A DNA stretch of 64,000 bases from Promicromonospora umidemergens (GCF_024171995.1 NZ_JAMTCT010000019.1:1-64000), one strand, 5' to 3'. Positions 33,942 through 44,502 are shown, numbered from the stretch's first letter. Notes: generated by a model not told the origin, from the letters alone. Program-made: numbers and translations.

Positions 33942-35029
33942 GCTGTCGCCTCCGTTCCGGGCTCCGTGGTCTCTGCTCGCTCCTGCGGGGCTCGCTCCTG
34001 CGGGCCGCCCGGCTCGGGCGGCACCGCGAGGTCGCCCTCGTCGAACTCGCTGGGCCCGGCCCCGGGATCGAGATACTTCTCACCGTCGTCCGGCCCTGCG
34101 GTCCACCGCACGGTCAGCTCGCCCAGCGGGCTGACCTGCTCGAAGCTGACCAGGGAGTCACGGAACAGCTCCAGGAGCGCCAGGAACCTGGCGACGGCGA
34201 CGAGCCGTTCGGACCCTGCCGTCAGCGACCGGAACGTCACCGACTGCTCCACGCGCAGACGCCGCACGATGACGCCCGCCTCCTCGCGCACGCTCACCGC
34301 GGAGCCGTGCAGGTGGGCCAGGCCCACCACGGGCGGCAGCTTGGGGGCGAGCACCCGGGCGGCCAGCTCTGCGAGCCGCTCCCCCGTCGTGTCCCAGACC
34401 AGCTCCGGCAGGATCGCCGCGAGGTGCGGCTCGAGCGGCGCCAGGCGCGGCACGCGGCGTCCGGCCGACGCCAGCTCCTCCGCGATGACCTTCGAGACCT
34501 CCTTGTACGCCCGGTACTGCAGGAGCCGGGCGAACAGCAGGTCGCGGGCCTCGAGCAGCTCGAGGTCCTCGCCGTCCTCGACGACGACGCCAGGCAGCAG
34601 CCGGGCGGCCTTGAGGTCGAGCAGAGTCGCGGCGATCACGAGGAACTCGCTGGCCACACCGAGGTCCCAGGACGCGTGCTCCTCGCCGCGTGCGGCGGCC
34701 GCGCGAGAGGCCCGCTCCGCCTCACGGATGTGCGCGACGAACTCGTCGGTCACCACCGCCAGCGCCACCTCGGTGACGTCCATCTTGTGCTTCGCGATCA
34801 GCGACAGCAGCAGGTCGAACGGTCCCTCGAAGTTGTGCAGGTGGACCTGGAAGGTCCGGGAGGCGCGGCGCTCGTCGGCGGGCGGCTCGTCCGCCGTCGG
34901 CTGCGGGCCGGGCTCCGACGCGTCAGGCTCTGTCGTCTGCTGCCTGAGGCTGCGGCTCTGCTCCGTCCGGGAGCCTCGTTCCTCGACTCCCACACTCCGC
35001 GCCACCTCCGCCTCAGGCAGCGTCGCCAC
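33938..35029 (-). CDS. scpA: Segregation and condensation protein A (kleisin)
   Basis: 363 residues. After a ~58-residue variable N-terminus, the kleisin begins with FQVHLHNFEGPFDLLLSLIAKHKMDVTEVALAVVTDEFVAHI. The C-terminal winged helix is near VTFRSLTAG..RFLALLELFRDSLVSFEQVSPLGELTVRW, with a Pro/Glu tail of about 35 residues. GTG 35029 starts 17 bases inside the end of the parA-like gene. It bridges the Smc heads. Confidence 0.93.
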   Translation of the reverse strand: MATLPEAEVARSVGVEERGSRTEQSRSLRQQTTEPDASEPGPQPTADEPPADERRASRTFQVHLHNFEGPFDLLLSLIAKHKMDVTEVALAVVTDEFVAHIREAERASRAAAARGEEHASWDLGVASEFLVIAATLLDLKAARLLPGVVVEDGEDLELLEARDLLFARLLQYRAYKEVSKVIAEELASAGRRVPRLAPLEPHLAAILPELVWDTTGERLAELAARVLAPKLPPVVGLAHLHGSAVSVREEAGVIVRRLRVEQSVTFRSLTAGSERLVAVARFLALLELFRDSLVSFEQVSPLGELTVRWTAGPDDGEKYLDPGAGPSEFDEGDLAVPPEPGGPQERAPQERAETTEPGTEATA

Positions 35030-35909
35030 GGGCCACGAGCTCGCGGGCGAGCTGACGGTACGCGGCCGCGCCCGGGTGTGCCGGCGCGTAGTCGGTGATC
35101 GGCTCGGCGGCGACCGTGGCGTCGGGGAACTTCACCGTGCGCCCGATGATCGAGTGGAGCAGCGTGTCGCCGAAGGCCTCGTAGACGCGCGCCACGACCT
35201 CGCGGGAGTGGAGGGTGCGCGAGTCGTACATGGTGGGGAGGATACCGTCGATCTCCAGGGCCGGGTTGAGCCGGTCCCGCACCTTCTCGATGGTCTCCAC
35301 CAGCAGCGCGACGCCGCGCAGCGCGAAGAACTCGCACTCCAGCGGGATCAGCACCCCGTGCGCAGCGGTCAGGGCGTTCACCGTGAGCAGGCCGAGGCTC
35401 GGCTGGCAGTCGATGAGGATCACGTCGTAGTCGTCGAGCACCGGGCGCAGCGCACGGGCCAGCACGGACTCGCGGGCGACCTCGCCAACGAGCTGCACCT
35501 CCGCGGCGGACAAATCGATGTTCGCGGGGAGCACGTCGAGGTTCTCGATCCCCGACGAGATGATCACGTCGTGGATGTCCACGCCCCGCTCCATGAGCAG
35601 GTTGTAGACGGTGAGGTCGAGCTCGTGCGGGTTCACCCCGATGCCGACCGACGCCGCACCCTGCGGGTCGAAGTCCACCAGGAGCACCTTGCGGCCGTAC
35701 TCCGCCAGGCAGGCGCCGAGGTTGATCGTGGTGGTGGTCTTGCCGACCCCGCCCTTCTGGTTGCACATCGCGATGATGCGGGCCGGGCCGTGGCTCGTCA
35801 GCGGCGCAGGCTCCGGCAGCTCCGGCATGGCGCGCCCGACGACGTCGCGCACGACCTCCGAGTCCGTGGGTGCGCCGACGACCGCCTTGCCGAGAAGAAT
35901 GTCGGTCAT
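35013..35909 (-). CDS. ParA/Soj-family ATPase encoded with scpAB
   Basis: 298 residues. Deviant Walker A CNQKGGVGKTTTTINLG, Walker A' VLLVDFDPQGAAS and Walker B VILIDCQPSLGLLTVNAL. ATG 35909 is chosen for the AGGAGG upstream; an upstream in-frame extension to 35975 is less likely. No parB lies next to it, so it is the second, scp-linked ParA family member common in actinobacteria rather than the origin-proximal ParA. A role in chromosome organisation is inferred from linkage to scpAB. Confidence 0.9.
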   Translation of the reverse strand: MTDILLGKAVVGAPTDSEVVRDVVGRAMPELPEPAPLTSHGPARIIAMCNQKGGVGKTTTTINLGACLAEYGRKVLLVDFDPQGAASVGIGVNPHELDLTVYNLLMERGVDIHDVIISSGIENLDVLPANIDLSAAEVQLVGEVARESVLARALRPVLDDYDVILIDCQPSLGLLTVNALTAAHGVLIPLECEFFALRGVALLVETIEKVRDRLNPALEIDGILPTMYDSRTLHSREVVARVYEAFGDTLLHSIIGRTVKFPDATVAAEPITDYAPAHPGAAAYRQLARELVARGDAA

Positions 35910-36083
35910 CGTGCTCGCTCCCTCCTGGCTGGGTGCCTCGCTCACGACCGCCACGCTATACCAGGGTGTGGGCACCGCCGGGGTCGCGGCCTCGGCGTGG
36001 CGTCCTTCGGCCGTCCGGCCGGCGGACCCGTCCGCGGCTCGTCCACGGCCCGTCCGCAGCCCGTCCGCGCGCAGCGACCCCGG

Positions 36084-37061
36084 CTACCGCGCTCGCGGGT
36101 GGGCCGCGGCGTAGACCTCGCGCAGCGCGTCCGGCGTGACCATCGTGTAGATCTGCGTGGTCGTGACCGACGCGTGCCCCAGCAGCTCCTGGACGACGCG
36201 CACGTCCGCCCCGCCGGACAGGAGGTGGGTCGCGAAGGAGTGCCGCAGGGTGTGCGGCGAGACGTGCTCCTTGAGGCCCGCGCGTGCCGCGGCGGCCTGC
36301 AGGGCGGCCCAGGCGGTCTGCCGGGACATGCGCGCGCCGCGGGTGTTGAGGAACAGCGCGGGCGTGCCGCGCCCCGAGGCGACCAGCGCCGGACGTGCCC
36401 TGACCAGGTAGGCCTCGAGGGCGTCGCGCGCGAACGAGCCCACTGGTACCGCCCGCTCCCTCGAACCCTTGCCGAACAGCCGCACGGCGGTGCTGTCGCT
36501 CACCCCGTCGACGTCCAGCCCGACGATCTCGGAGATCCGCGCACCGGTGGCGTACAGCAGCTCGAGCAGCGCCCGGTCGCGCAGCGGCAGCGGACCCTCG
36601 CCGGCACCGGCGGCGTCCAGCAGGGCGCAGACGTCGTCGACGGACAGCGCGTGCGGCAGGCGCCGCAGCTGGGTGGGTGCCCGCACCTCCGCCGACGGGT
36701 CGTCCACGGCGAGCCCCTCGGCCTGCGCGAACCGGTGCCAGCCCCGCACGGCGGCCAGGGCACGTGCGGTGGACGACGGCGACAGCGGGCGCCCGCCGTC
36801 GGACCCCTGGCGCACTCCCTCGACGAAACCCGTGACGTCGGACTCCGTGACCCCGGACAGGCAGGGCCGGCCGGCCGCCGCGAGGTACCCCGCGTACCGC
36901 ACGAGGTCGCGGCGGTACGCGGCGACGGTGTTGGCCGACAGGCCGCGCTCCACGCTCAGGTGCGCGAGATAGTCCCGCAGGGCACGGTCGAGCCGCGGGC
37001 TGACGACAGGGCCGGACGCGGGCTCACGGAAGGACTGCGGGTGCGCGGGGGCGGTGGACAC
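36084..37061 (-). CDS. xerD: Site-specific tyrosine recombinase XerD
   Basis: 325 residues. N-terminal SAM-like domain ([30 protein letters not shown]) and catalytic domain with the full set: Arg in [12 protein letters not shown], Lys in [35 protein letters not shown] with the Tyr nucleophile. With XerC (not in this window) it resolves chromosome dimers. GTG 37061. It heads the parA-scpAB string but is separated from it by about 170 bp. Confidence 0.93.
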   Translation of the reverse strand: MSTAPAHPQSFREPASGPVVSPRLDRALRDYLAHLSVERGLSANTVAAYRRDLVRYAGYLAAAGRPCLSGVTESDVTGFVEGVRQGSDGGRPLSPSSTARALAAVRGWHRFAQAEGLAVDDPSAEVRAPTQLRRLPHALSVDDVCALLDAAGAGEGPLPLRDRALLELLYATGARISEIVGLDVDGVSDSTAVRLFGKGSRERAVPVGSFARDALEAYLVRARPALVASGRGTPALFLNTRGARMSRQTAWAALQAAAARAGLKEHVSPHTLRHSFATHLLSGGADVRVVQELLGHASVTTTQIYTMVTPDALREVYAAAHPRAR

Positions 37062-37077
37062 CGCCCCATCATGCCGA

Positions 37078-37107
37078 GCGTGGCCCGCCTGGACGGGCGG
37101 GCCACGC
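37078..37107 (-). terminator. Hairpin between the CoA-ester lyase gene and xerD
   Basis: GCGTGGCCCGCC (37078-37089) pairs perfectly with 37096-37107 across six bases. It lies 77-106 bases beyond the lyase stop and just ahead of the xerD start. Confidence 0.75.
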
Positions 37108-37138
37108 CGGGCGACCGCTACGCGCGGTAGATCACCTG

Positions 37139-37202
37139 GTCAGGACGGGTTGATACCGGCTGAGCCGGAGCGGAACCGCAGGTTCAGGCGGGGTTGATAC
37201 CG
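37139..37202. repeat. Imperfect duplication of the 3' end of the CoA-ester lyase gene
   Basis: 37182-37202, which contains the stop codon and last codons, recurs at 37138-37158. The shared core GGGTTGATACCG is exact (37191-37202 and 37147-37158), and both copies are preceded by TCAGG or TCAGGC. The distal copy keeps a TCA, i.e. a stop on the coding strand. Confidence 0.75.
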
Positions 37203-38137
37203 AACAGCTCCGCGCGCGAGCGGATCACCTGCGCGCGGGCGAGGCGCGGCTTGTCGCTGCCGTCGCGGACGACGGAGCCCGCCGCCTCGAACTCGGCGAA
37301 GAAGTCGACGGCCCAGGCCACGTCGGACGAGGTCGGCGCGAAGGACTCGTTGATGACCGCCGACTGCTCGAAGTCGAGGCAGAGCTTGCCGGTCATGCCG
37401 AGGTTGACGGCGTCGGCGGACTGCTCGCGCAGCAGGGCGTGCGACGAGCCCACCGTCGGGCCGTCGACGGGACCGGGCAGGCCACCGATGCGGCTCGCGA
37501 CGACGAGCCGCGTGCGCGGGTACGCCATCGCCATGGGCTCGTTCGCGGTGCCGGTGTCACGACGGTAGTCGCCGGACCCGAACGCGAGGCGGAACGCGCC
37601 GCGGGCCCTGGCGATGTTCACCGCCTCCTCGATGCCGAGGGCCGACTCGACGAGCGGGATCACCGGCACGTCGCCGCCGAGGCGCTGCGCGGTGTCGATG
37701 ACGTCGTCGGCGCTCTCCGTCTTGGCGAGCATGACGCCGTTGAGCCCCTTGACGCCCCGCAGGTGCGCGACGTCGTCGGCCCAGGAGGAAGCCTGGCGGT
37801 CGTTGATCCGGACCCAGGCGCTGCCACCGTTCTTGATCCACCGGATGACGTTCTCGCGCGCCTCGTCCTTCAACGACTCGTCGATGGCGTCCTCGCAGTC
37901 GAGGATCACCTGGTCCGCCCGGGAGAGCTGAGCCTTGTCGAAGAGCTCGGTCCGCATCGCGGACAGCAGGAGCCAGGCACGCGCGTAGTCGGGAGCCACG
38001 CGGGACTTCTCGCGGGCCGCCCGACGTGGAGCCAGGTCACCCTCCGGGACGACGGCGGACGCCGTCGGCAGGCCCGCTGCGTAGCGTCCGGACTGGTCGG
38101 CGGGTTCGGTGGTTCGGTCGGCTGGGGTCTCGGTCAC
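37184..38137 (-). CDS. HpcH/HpaI-family CoA-ester lyase (citrate lyase beta / malyl-CoA lyase-like)
   Basis: 317 residues, TIM-barrel lyase. Visible: DQVILDCEDAIDESLKDEAR, WVRINDRQ, GVMLAKTESADDV, VIPLVESALGIEEAVNIARA, FGSGDYRRD and GKLCLDFEQSAVINESFAPT. The Arg, Glu and Asp of the metal/CoA site are present. It cleaves or forms a 3-hydroxyacyl-CoA such as citramalyl-CoA or malyl-CoA. The first ~50 residues are a variable extension. GTG 38137 follows TAGGCT by six bases, suggesting a leaderless message. No partner lyase or CoA-transferase subunits are adjacent, arguing against citrate lyase itself. Confidence 0.85.
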   Translation of the reverse strand: MTETPADRTTEPADQSGRYAAGLPTASAVVPEGDLAPRRAAREKSRVAPDYARAWLLLSAMRTELFDKAQLSRADQVILDCEDAIDESLKDEARENVIRWIKNGGSAWVRINDRQASSWADDVAHLRGVKGLNGVMLAKTESADDVIDTAQRLGGDVPVIPLVESALGIEEAVNIARARGAFRLAFGSGDYRRDTGTANEPMAMAYPRTRLVVASRIGGLPGPVDGPTVGSSHALLREQSADAVNLGMTGKLCLDFEQSAVINESFAPTSSDVAWAVDFFAEFEAAGSVVRDGSDKPRLARAQVIRSRAELFGINPA

Positions 38138-38223
38138 GCTCTCAGCCTAGGCCGAGACCTCCGGACCGGCCGAATCATGACCGCACGGATACCCGGGTCA
38201 GAGCTAGGTCAGAGCTACTAGGG

Positions 38224-39204
38224 TCAGAACGGGAGGAAGACGTCAACGGCTACCGCCACGAAGAGCAGCGACAGGTACGTGATCGACGCGTGGAACACCT
38301 TCATGGCGCCCAGCTTGCCCTTGGCGCTGCCCTGCGCCCGGCGCAGCATGGCGACCGTGGACCAGAGGAACCACGCGCCCAGCGCGGCGGCCACCGCCGT
38401 GTACACCCACGACATCCCGGCCAGCGGCGTCAGGAGCAGCGAGCAGGCGATCATCGCGAGCGTGTAGCCGACCATCTCGGCGGCCACGCGCTTGTCGTCG
38501 CTGACCACCGGCAGCATCGGGACCTTGGCGTTGGCGTAGTCCTGCTTGAACTTGATCGACAACGGCCAGTAGTGCGGCGGCGTCCAGAAGAAGATGACAC
38601 CGAACAGCGCGAGCGCTGCCCAGCTCAGCCCGCCCGTCACGGCGGCCCAGCCGATGAACACCGGGAAGCAGCCCGCGATACCGCCCCACACGATGTTCTG
38701 CGGGGTGCGGCGCTTGAGGATCATCGTGTAGCCGACGACGTAGATGGCGATAGCCGCGAGCGCGAGCCACATCGTCGCCCAGTTCACGACCAGCGCGAAC
38801 CACGCCAGCGACAGCAGGCCGAGGATCGAGGCGAACACCAGGCCGGCGGCCGGGGTGATCTCCCCCGTCGCCATCGGACGCTTCTTGGTCCGGTTCATGA
38901 CCTTGTCGATGTCGCGGTCCCACCACATGTTGAACGCGTTGGCGCTGCCGGCGGCACCCGCCCCGCCGATCAGGGTGGCGAGGATCAGCCAGAAGCTCGG
39001 CAGACCGTCGGCCGCGAGGATCATGGTGGGCACGGTCGTGATGAGCAGCAGCTCGATGATGCGGGGCTTGGTCAGTGCGACGTAGGCGCCGGCCCGGCGC
39101 AGGAACCAGCCACCGGGGCGCTGTCCGTCGTCGGCGACGGCATCCTGGGGGCTGGAGTTCTGGGGACGCGCGGTCTGGCCGGTCGTCGAGTGGCTCGTTC
39201 TCAC
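38224..39204 (-). CDS. ctaB: Protoheme IX farnesyltransferase (heme O synthase)
   Basis: 326 residues, UbiA prenyltransferase fold with about nine membrane helices. The Asp-rich motif [23 protein letters not shown] and the second loop [26 protein letters not shown] are diagnostic of CtaB/CyoE. It adds a farnesyl group to heme B for the aa3 oxidase. The N-terminal ~35 residues are hydrophilic. It is divergent from tkt, a conserved actinobacterial arrangement. ctaA is not in the window. Confidence 0.95.
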   Translation of the reverse strand: MRTSHSTTGQTARPQNSSPQDAVADDGQRPGGWFLRRAGAYVALTKPRIIELLLITTVPTMILAADGLPSFWLILATLIGGAGAAGSANAFNMWWDRDIDKVMNRTKKRPMATGEITPAAGLVFASILGLLSLAWFALVVNWATMWLALAAIAIYVVGYTMILKRRTPQNIVWGGIAGCFPVFIGWAAVTGGLSWAALALFGVIFFWTPPHYWPLSIKFKQDYANAKVPMLPVVSDDKRVAAEMVGYTLAMIACSLLLTPLAGMSWVYTAVAAALGAWFLWSTVAMLRRAQGSAKGKLGAMKVFHASITYLSLLFVAVAVDVFLPF

Positions 39205-39518
39205 GCGCGTCGCAGTTCCGTTCGGGAGTCTCTGAGGTCAGCGAAGCACCTGGTAGGTCCTCATACCGGTCAGGCGCGTGCTCATCGTACGTCGCGGCAT
39301 GACTCGGGTGCACACCGCATTCCCACCACCGCATGTGAGATTTGTCCTGAGCCGGTCGGCCGGACACAGCGTGGACAGCCCTGCGCGGCGGATGATGCGC
39401 GCGTATAGGGTTGTTCACGCCATCGAACGAAGAGCGGCCGGCATCCCGCCGTCGCCGCACGCACGCTGCGCGGCTCTCCGGCCCGTCCGGGGGCCGACGG
39501 CGGAGAGAAAGAGGACTC
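39205..39518. other. Intergenic region with divergent promoters of ctaB and tkt
   Basis: 314 bases without a supportable gene. On the plus strand TATAGG (39404-39409) is a good -10 for tkt, with no clear -35; it leaves a ~105-base 5' leader rich in GC hairpins, ending in the GAGAGAAAGAGG ribosome-binding site. On the minus strand TACGAT (39284-39289) is a possible -10 for ctaB. Confidence 0.5.
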
Positions 39519-41624
39519 GTGAACGCTTTCGACCCCGTGCTGAAGCCCCTGGAGTGGTCGGAGCTCGACGAGCGAGCTGTCAAGGCCATCAAGGCACTGG
39601 CTGCGGACGCCGTCGAGAAGGTGGGCAACGGACATCCCGGAACCGCGATCTCGCTCGCGCCGGCCGCGTACCTCCTCTTCCAGAAGGCCATGCGCCACGA
39701 CCCGTCCGACCCTGAGTGGCTGGGCCGCGACCGGTTCGTGCTGAGCGCCGGCCACTCGTCGCTGACCATCTACCTGCAGCTCTTCCTCGCCGGCTACGGC
39801 CTCGAGATGGACGACATCGCGGCTCTGCGGACCTGGGGCTCCAAGACCCCCGGCCACCCGGAGTACCGCCACACCACCGGCGTCGAGATCACGACCGGCC
39901 CGCTGGGCCAGGGTCTGGCCTCCGCCGTCGGCATGGCGATGGCCTCCCGCCGCGAGCGCGGTCTGCTCGACCCCGCCGCCGCCCCTGGCGAGTCGCCGTT
40001 CGACCACCACGTGTACGTCATCGCGTCCGACGGCGACCTGCAGGAGGGCGTGACCTCTGAGGCCTCGTCGCTCGCAGGCCACCAGCAGCTCGGCAACCTG
40101 ATCCTGATCTGGGACGACAACAAGATCTCGATCGAGGACGACACCAACATCGCGTTCACCGAGGACGTGCTGAAGCGCTACGAGGCCTACGGCTGGCACA
40201 CCCAGCGCGTGGACTGGACCTCGGGCGGCGACGGCTACGCGGAGGACAAGGAACTGCTGGCCGCGGCGCTCGACGCCGCGAAGGCGGAGACCGGCAAGCC
40301 GTCGATCATCGCGCTGCGCACGATCATCGGCTGGCCGGCACCCACCAAGCAGAACACGGGTGGCATCCACGGTTCGGCCATGGGCGCCGACGAGGTCAAG
40401 GGCATGAAGTCCGCCCTCGGCCTCGACCCCGAGGCGACGTTCGCGATCGACCCCGAGGTGCTGTCCTACACGCGTTCCGTCGCGCAGCGCCAGGCCACCC
40501 AGCGCCAGGCCTGGGAGTCCGCCTTCGCGGCCTGGTCCGAGAAGAACCCGCAGAACGCGGCGCTGCTCGCGCGGCTGCGCGCCCACGAGCTGCCCGAGGG
40601 CTGGACCGGCTCCCTGCCGGAGTTCGAGGCGAGCGAGAAGGGCGTGGCGACCCGTGCGGCGTCGGGCAAGGTGCTGAACGCCCTCGCGGACGTGCTGCCC
40701 GAGCTGTGGGGCGGTTCGGCCGACCTGGCCGGCTCCAACAACACCACGATGGACGGCGTGCCGTCGTTCGTGCCGACCGAGCACGCGACCAAGAAGTTCC
40801 CTGGCGACCCGTACGGCCGCACGCTGCACTTCGGCATCCGTGAGCACGGCATGGGCTCGATCCTCAACGGCATCGTGCTGCACGGCCTGACCCGTCCCTA
40901 CGGTGGGACGTTCCTGCAGTTCGCCGACTACATGCGTGCCTCGGTCCGCCTGGCGTCGCTGATGGGCATCCCGACGACGTTCGTCTGGACGCACGACTCG
41001 ATCGGGCTCGGCGAGGACGGCCCGACCCACCAGCCGGTGGAGCACCTCGCGTCGCTGCGCGCCATCCCGAACCTTGACGTCGTGCGCCCGGCGGACGCGA
41101 ACGAGACCGCCTGGGCGTGGCGCGGCATCCTCGAGAACCGCGACAACCCGGCCGGCCTCGTGCTGACCCGCCAGAACGTGCCCACCTACCCGCGCGGCAC
41201 CGACGGCTTCGCCGCCGCCGAGGGCACGCTCAAGGGTGGCTACACCCTCCTGGACACCGAGGGCACGCCCGACGTCGTCCTCGTGGGCACCGGCTCAGAG
41301 GTGCAGCTCGCCGTCGAGGCGCGTGAGCTTCTCGCCGCCGACGGCGTGCGGGCCCGCGTGGTCTCCATGCCCTCGCTCGAGTGGTTCAACAAGCAGGACG
41401 GCGCCTACCGCGAGTCGGTCATCCCGTCCGGTGTGAAGGCACGCGTCTCGGTCGAGGCGGGCGTGGCGCAGGGCTGGCGCGAGGTGGTCGGCGACGCCGG
41501 CCGCATCGTCTCGCTCGAGCACTACGGCGCGTCGGCCGACTACAAGACGCTCTACGCCGAGTACGGCATCACGGCCGAGGCGGTCGCCCAGGCCGCCAAG
41601 GAGTCGATCGAAGCGGCGTCCTGA
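39519..41624 (+). CDS. tkt: Transketolase
   Basis: 701 residues. Thiamine-diphosphate motif [55 protein letters not shown] near the N-terminus; pyrimidine domain with [15 protein letters not shown] and [20 protein letters not shown]. It interconverts pentose, tetrose, triose and hexose phosphates. GTG 39519 has AAAGAGG upstream and gives the family length; the frame extends further back without a start signal. It opens the tkt-tal-zwf-opcA-pgl operon. Confidence 0.96.
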   Translation: MNAFDPVLKPLEWSELDERAVKAIKALAADAVEKVGNGHPGTAISLAPAAYLLFQKAMRHDPSDPEWLGRDRFVLSAGHSSLTIYLQLFLAGYGLEMDDIAALRTWGSKTPGHPEYRHTTGVEITTGPLGQGLASAVGMAMASRRERGLLDPAAAPGESPFDHHVYVIASDGDLQEGVTSEASSLAGHQQLGNLILIWDDNKISIEDDTNIAFTEDVLKRYEAYGWHTQRVDWTSGGDGYAEDKELLAAALDAAKAETGKPSIIALRTIIGWPAPTKQNTGGIHGSAMGADEVKGMKSALGLDPEATFAIDPEVLSYTRSVAQRQATQRQAWESAFAAWSEKNPQNAALLARLRAHELPEGWTGSLPEFEASEKGVATRAASGKVLNALADVLPELWGGSADLAGSNNTTMDGVPSFVPTEHATKKFPGDPYGRTLHFGIREHGMGSILNGIVLHGLTRPYGGTFLQFADYMRASVRLASLMGIPTTFVWTHDSIGLGEDGPTHQPVEHLASLRAIPNLDVVRPADANETAWAWRGILENRDNPAGLVLTRQNVPTYPRGTDGFAAAEGTLKGGYTLLDTEGTPDVVLVGTGSEVQLAVEARELLAADGVRARVVSMPSLEWFNKQDGAYRESVIPSGVKARVSVEAGVAQGWREVVGDAGRIVSLEHYGASADYKTLYAEYGITAEAVAQAAKESIEAAS

Positions 41625-41661
41625 AGCCGCTGAAGAAGCACACGGACACGAGAGGAAGGGC

Positions 41662-42840
41662 ATGATGACCGACAGCACGAACGTCAGCACAGGCGAGAAC
41701 GTCAGTCCCACCCAGCGGCTGTCCGAGGCGGGTGTCGCCATCTGGCTGGACGACCTGTCCCGCGAGCGCCTGCGCACCGGCAACCTCGCCGAGCTCATCA
41801 GCACCAGGAACGTCGTCGGGGTCACGACCAACCCGACGATCTTCGCCGCCGCGCTCGCCCAGGGTGACGCGTACGACGGCACGCTGGCCGAGCTGGCCGG
41901 GCCGCCGAACCGCGGGGACGTCGAGGCAGCGGTGGAGCGCATCACCACGGACGACGTCCGCGACGCCGCAGACCTGCTGCGGCCCGTCTACGACTCCACC
42001 GCCGCCGTGGACGGCCGCGTGTCCATCGAGGTGGACCCGCGACTGGCCCGCGACACGGCGGCCACGAAGGCCACGACGGTCCGTCTCTGGGAGACGGTCG
42101 ACCGGCCGAACGTGATGATCAAGATCCCCGCCACCGTCGAGGGTCTGCCCGCGATCACGTCCACGCTCGCGAAGGGCATCAGCGTGAACGTGACGCTGAT
42201 CTTCTCGCTCTCGCGCTACCGGGAGGTGATGGATGCCTTCCTGACCGGTCTGGAGCAGGCAAAGGAGGTCGGCCACGACCTGTCCGTGATCGGCTCGGTG
42301 GCGTCGTTCTTCGTGTCCCGCGTGGACGCGGAGGTCGACAAGCGCCTCAAGGCGGTCGGGACGGACGAGGCGCTCGCGCTGCGTGGCCAGGCCGCCATCG
42401 CGAACGCCCGGCTGGCCTACGCGGCCTATGAAGACGTCTTCTCGGCTGACAGCACAGAGCGGTGGGCGGCGCTCCAGGCCGCCGGTGCCCAGCCGCAGCG
42501 CCCGCTGTGGGCATCGACCGGTGTGAAGGACCCGAGCTACCGCGACACGATGTACGTGGACGAGCTCGTGGTGGCCGGCGTGGTCAACACGATGCCCGAG
42601 AAGACGCTCGAGGCGTTCGCCGACCACGGCATCGTGCTCGCCGACACCGTGACCGGTTCCGGTGAGCAGGCCGCGGCTGTCATCGCGGCCGTCGAGGCGC
42701 AGGGCATCTCCATGGACGAGGTCACGGCACAGCTGGAGGACGAGGGCGTGACGAAGTTCGAGGTCAGCTGGGACGAGCTCCTGACGACCACCAAGACAGG
42801 GCTCGACGGCGCCGGAGCAGCAGGGGCCGGCGCCCGGTGA
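41662..42840 (+). CDS. tal: Transaldolase
   Basis: 392 residues, long actinobacterial-type transaldolase. [10 protein letters not shown], the Schiff-base Lys in [31 protein letters not shown] and a C-terminal [20 protein letters not shown] 41662 has GAGGAAGGG upstream (ATG 41665 is also possible). Its stop overlaps the zwf GTG as GTGA. pgi, often found between tal and zwf in related genomes, is absent here. Confidence 0.95.
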   Translation: MMTDSTNVSTGENVSPTQRLSEAGVAIWLDDLSRERLRTGNLAELISTRNVVGVTTNPTIFAAALAQGDAYDGTLAELAGPPNRGDVEAAVERITTDDVRDAADLLRPVYDSTAAVDGRVSIEVDPRLARDTAATKATTVRLWETVDRPNVMIKIPATVEGLPAITSTLAKGISVNVTLIFSLSRYREVMDAFLTGLEQAKEVGHDLSVIGSVASFFVSRVDAEVDKRLKAVGTDEALALRGQAAIANARLAYAAYEDVFSADSTERWAALQAAGAQPQRPLWASTGVKDPSYRDTMYVDELVVAGVVNTMPEKTLEAFADHGIVLADTVTGSGEQAAAVIAAVEAQGISMDEVTAQLEDEGVTKFEVSWDELLTTTKTGLDGAGAAGAGAR

Positions 42841-44399
42841 GGCCGGCCAAGATCGCGCAGGGGGTCAACCCCCTGCGCGACCCTCTGGACCTGCGCCTGC
42901 CGCGCATCGCGGGGCCGAGCGGCCTGGTGATCTTCGGCGTGACGGGTGACCTGTCGCGCAAGAAGCTCATGCCGGCGGTCTACGACCTCGCCAACCGCGG
43001 TCTGCTCCCGCCGGGCTTCGCCCTGACGGGCTTCGCCCGGCGCGAGTGGGCCGACCAGGACTTCGCGCAGGTGGTGCACGACGCCGTGAAGGAGTACGCC
43101 CGTACTCCCTTCCGGGAGGCGACGTGGCGCCAGCTCGCCGAGGGCATCCGGTTCGTGCAGGGCTCGTTCGACGACGACGACGCGTTCGAGCGTCTCCGCG
43201 AGACCGTCGAGACGCTCGACAAGGAGCGCGGCACGGGCGGCAACCACGCGTTCTACCTGTCGGTCCCGCCGTCGGCGTTCCCCGTGGTGTGCCGGCAGCT
43301 CGCCGAGCACGGGCTGTCGCGCCCGGACGACGACGCGGACGGCGACGGCGTGGACGCGTGGCGCCGGGTGGTCATCGAGAAGCCGTTCGGGCACGACCTC
43401 GCCAGCGCCAAGGAGCTCGACGCCGTGGTGTCGGAGGTCTTCGAGCCGGAGTCGGTCTTCCGGATCGACCACTACCTGGGCAAGGAGACCGTCCAGAACC
43501 TGCTGGCGCTGCGCTTCGCGAACACGATGTTCGAGCCCATCTGGAACTCGAACTACGTGGACCACGTGCAGATCACGATGGCCGAGGACATCGGCATCGG
43601 CGGCCGTGCCGGGTACTACGACGGGATCGGCGCCGCGCGCGACGTCATCCAGAACCACCTGATCCAGCTCCTGGCGCTGGTCGCCATGGAGGAGCCCGTC
43701 AACTTCGACGCCGCCGAGCTGCGGGCGGAGAAGATCAAGGTGCTCTCGTCGGTCCGCCTGCCGGACGACCTCGGCAAGCACACGGCCCGCGGGCAGTACG
43801 AGGCCGGCTGGCAGGGTGGTGCGGAGGTGCCCGGCTTCCTCGACGAGGACGGCATCGCGAAGGACTCGGCGACGGAGACGTTCGCAGCGGTCCGGGTCGA
43901 CGTCGACAACCGCCGCTGGGCGGGCGTGCCGTTCTACCTGCGCCACGGCAAGCGCCTGGGCCGCCGGGTGACCGAGGTGGCCGTGGTGTTCAAGAAGGCA
44001 CCGCACCTGCCGTTCGAGTCGTCCCTGACGTCAGAGCTCGGCAGCAACGCCCTGGTCATCCGGGTGCAGCCCGACGAGGGCGTCACCATGCGGTTCGGCG
44101 CCAAGGTGCCTGGCACAGCCATGCAGGTGCGCGACGTGACCATGGACTTCGGGTACGGGCACTCGTTCACCGAGTCGTCCCCCGAGGCCTACGAGCGCCT
44201 CATCCTCGACGTGCTGCTCGGCGACCCGCCGCTGTTCCCGACGCGTGAGGAGGTCGAGCTCTCCTGGAAGATCCTCGACCCGATCACCTCCTTCTGGGCC
44301 CGCAAGGGCAAGCCTGAGCCGTACGCGTCGGGCACCTGGGGTCCGCCGTCGGCCGACGCCATGATGGAGCGCGACGGCAGGACCTGGAGGCGGCCCTGA
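42837..44399 (+). CDS. zwf: Glucose-6-phosphate 1-dehydrogenase
   Basis: 520 residues. NADP-binding [22 protein letters not shown], the EKPFG motif and the catalytic [15 protein letters not shown] with its His. It makes 6-phosphogluconolactone and NADPH. Length is about 20-30 residues more than E. coli Zwf because of an N-terminal extension. GTG 42837 is coupled to tal. The stop is TGATG, where a 17-codon ORF begins (see 44399). The OpcA protein two small ORFs downstream is its assembly partner. Confidence 0.96.
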   Translation: MRPAKIAQGVNPLRDPLDLRLPRIAGPSGLVIFGVTGDLSRKKLMPAVYDLANRGLLPPGFALTGFARREWADQDFAQVVHDAVKEYARTPFREATWRQLAEGIRFVQGSFDDDDAFERLRETVETLDKERGTGGNHAFYLSVPPSAFPVVCRQLAEHGLSRPDDDADGDGVDAWRRVVIEKPFGHDLASAKELDAVVSEVFEPESVFRIDHYLGKETVQNLLALRFANTMFEPIWNSNYVDHVQITMAEDIGIGGRAGYYDGIGAARDVIQNHLIQLLALVAMEEPVNFDAAELRAEKIKVLSSVRLPDDLGKHTARGQYEAGWQGGAEVPGFLDEDGIAKDSATETFAAVRVDVDNRRWAGVPFYLRHGKRLGRRVTEVAVVFKKAPHLPFESSLTSELGSNALVIRVQPDEGVTMRFGAKVPGTAMQVRDVTMDFGYGHSFTESSPEAYERLILDVLLGDPPLFPTREEVELSWKILDPITSFWARKGKPEPYASGTWGPPSADAMMERDGRTWRRP

Positions 44400-44452
44400 T
44401 GACCCGGTTGGTGACAGGACGCCCCATCGAGAAGGTGAGCACGGCCCCATGA
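44399..44452 (+). CDS. 17-codon ORF A between zwf and opcA
   Basis: ATG 44399 shares a base with the zwf stop (TGATG). The frame encodes [17 protein letters not shown] and ends at TGA 44450-44452, which overlaps the next ATG as ATGA. It is too short for homology. Its value may lie in passing ribosomes downstream rather than in the peptide. Confidence 0.35.
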   Translation: MTRLVTGRPIEKVSTAP

Positions 44453-44498
44453 CGCGGTTGCCGACACTGAGGCCACATCGAGAAGGTGAGCACGTCCA
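44399..44498. repeat. Two 50-bp tandem units joining zwf and opcA
   Basis: Unit 1 (44399-44448) and unit 2 (44449-44498) share TGAC-CGGTTG near the start and the exact 19-mer CATCGAGAAGGTGAGCACG. The middle has diverged. Because 50 is not a multiple of three, each unit shifts frame, yet start codons occur at exact 50-base steps: 44399, 44449 and 44499 (opcA). Confidence 0.85.
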
Positions 44499-44502
44499 GT
44501 GA
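44449..44502 (+). CDS. 17-codon ORF B between zwf and opcA
   Basis: ATG 44449 overlaps the stop of ORF A (ATGA). It encodes MTRLPTLRPHREGEHVQ and ends at TGA 44500-44502, which overlaps the opcA GTG as GTGA. GAGAAGG lies 13 bases ahead of its start. Like ORF A it begins MTRL, from the 50-bp duplication. Confidence 0.35.
   Translation: MTRLPTLRPHREGEHVQ

Noticed and set aside
33330-37130. 1266-codon plus-strand open frame opposite scpB-scpA-parA-xerD
   Set aside because: It spans four well-supported minus-strand genes and intergenic DNA, so it is a compositional artefact.
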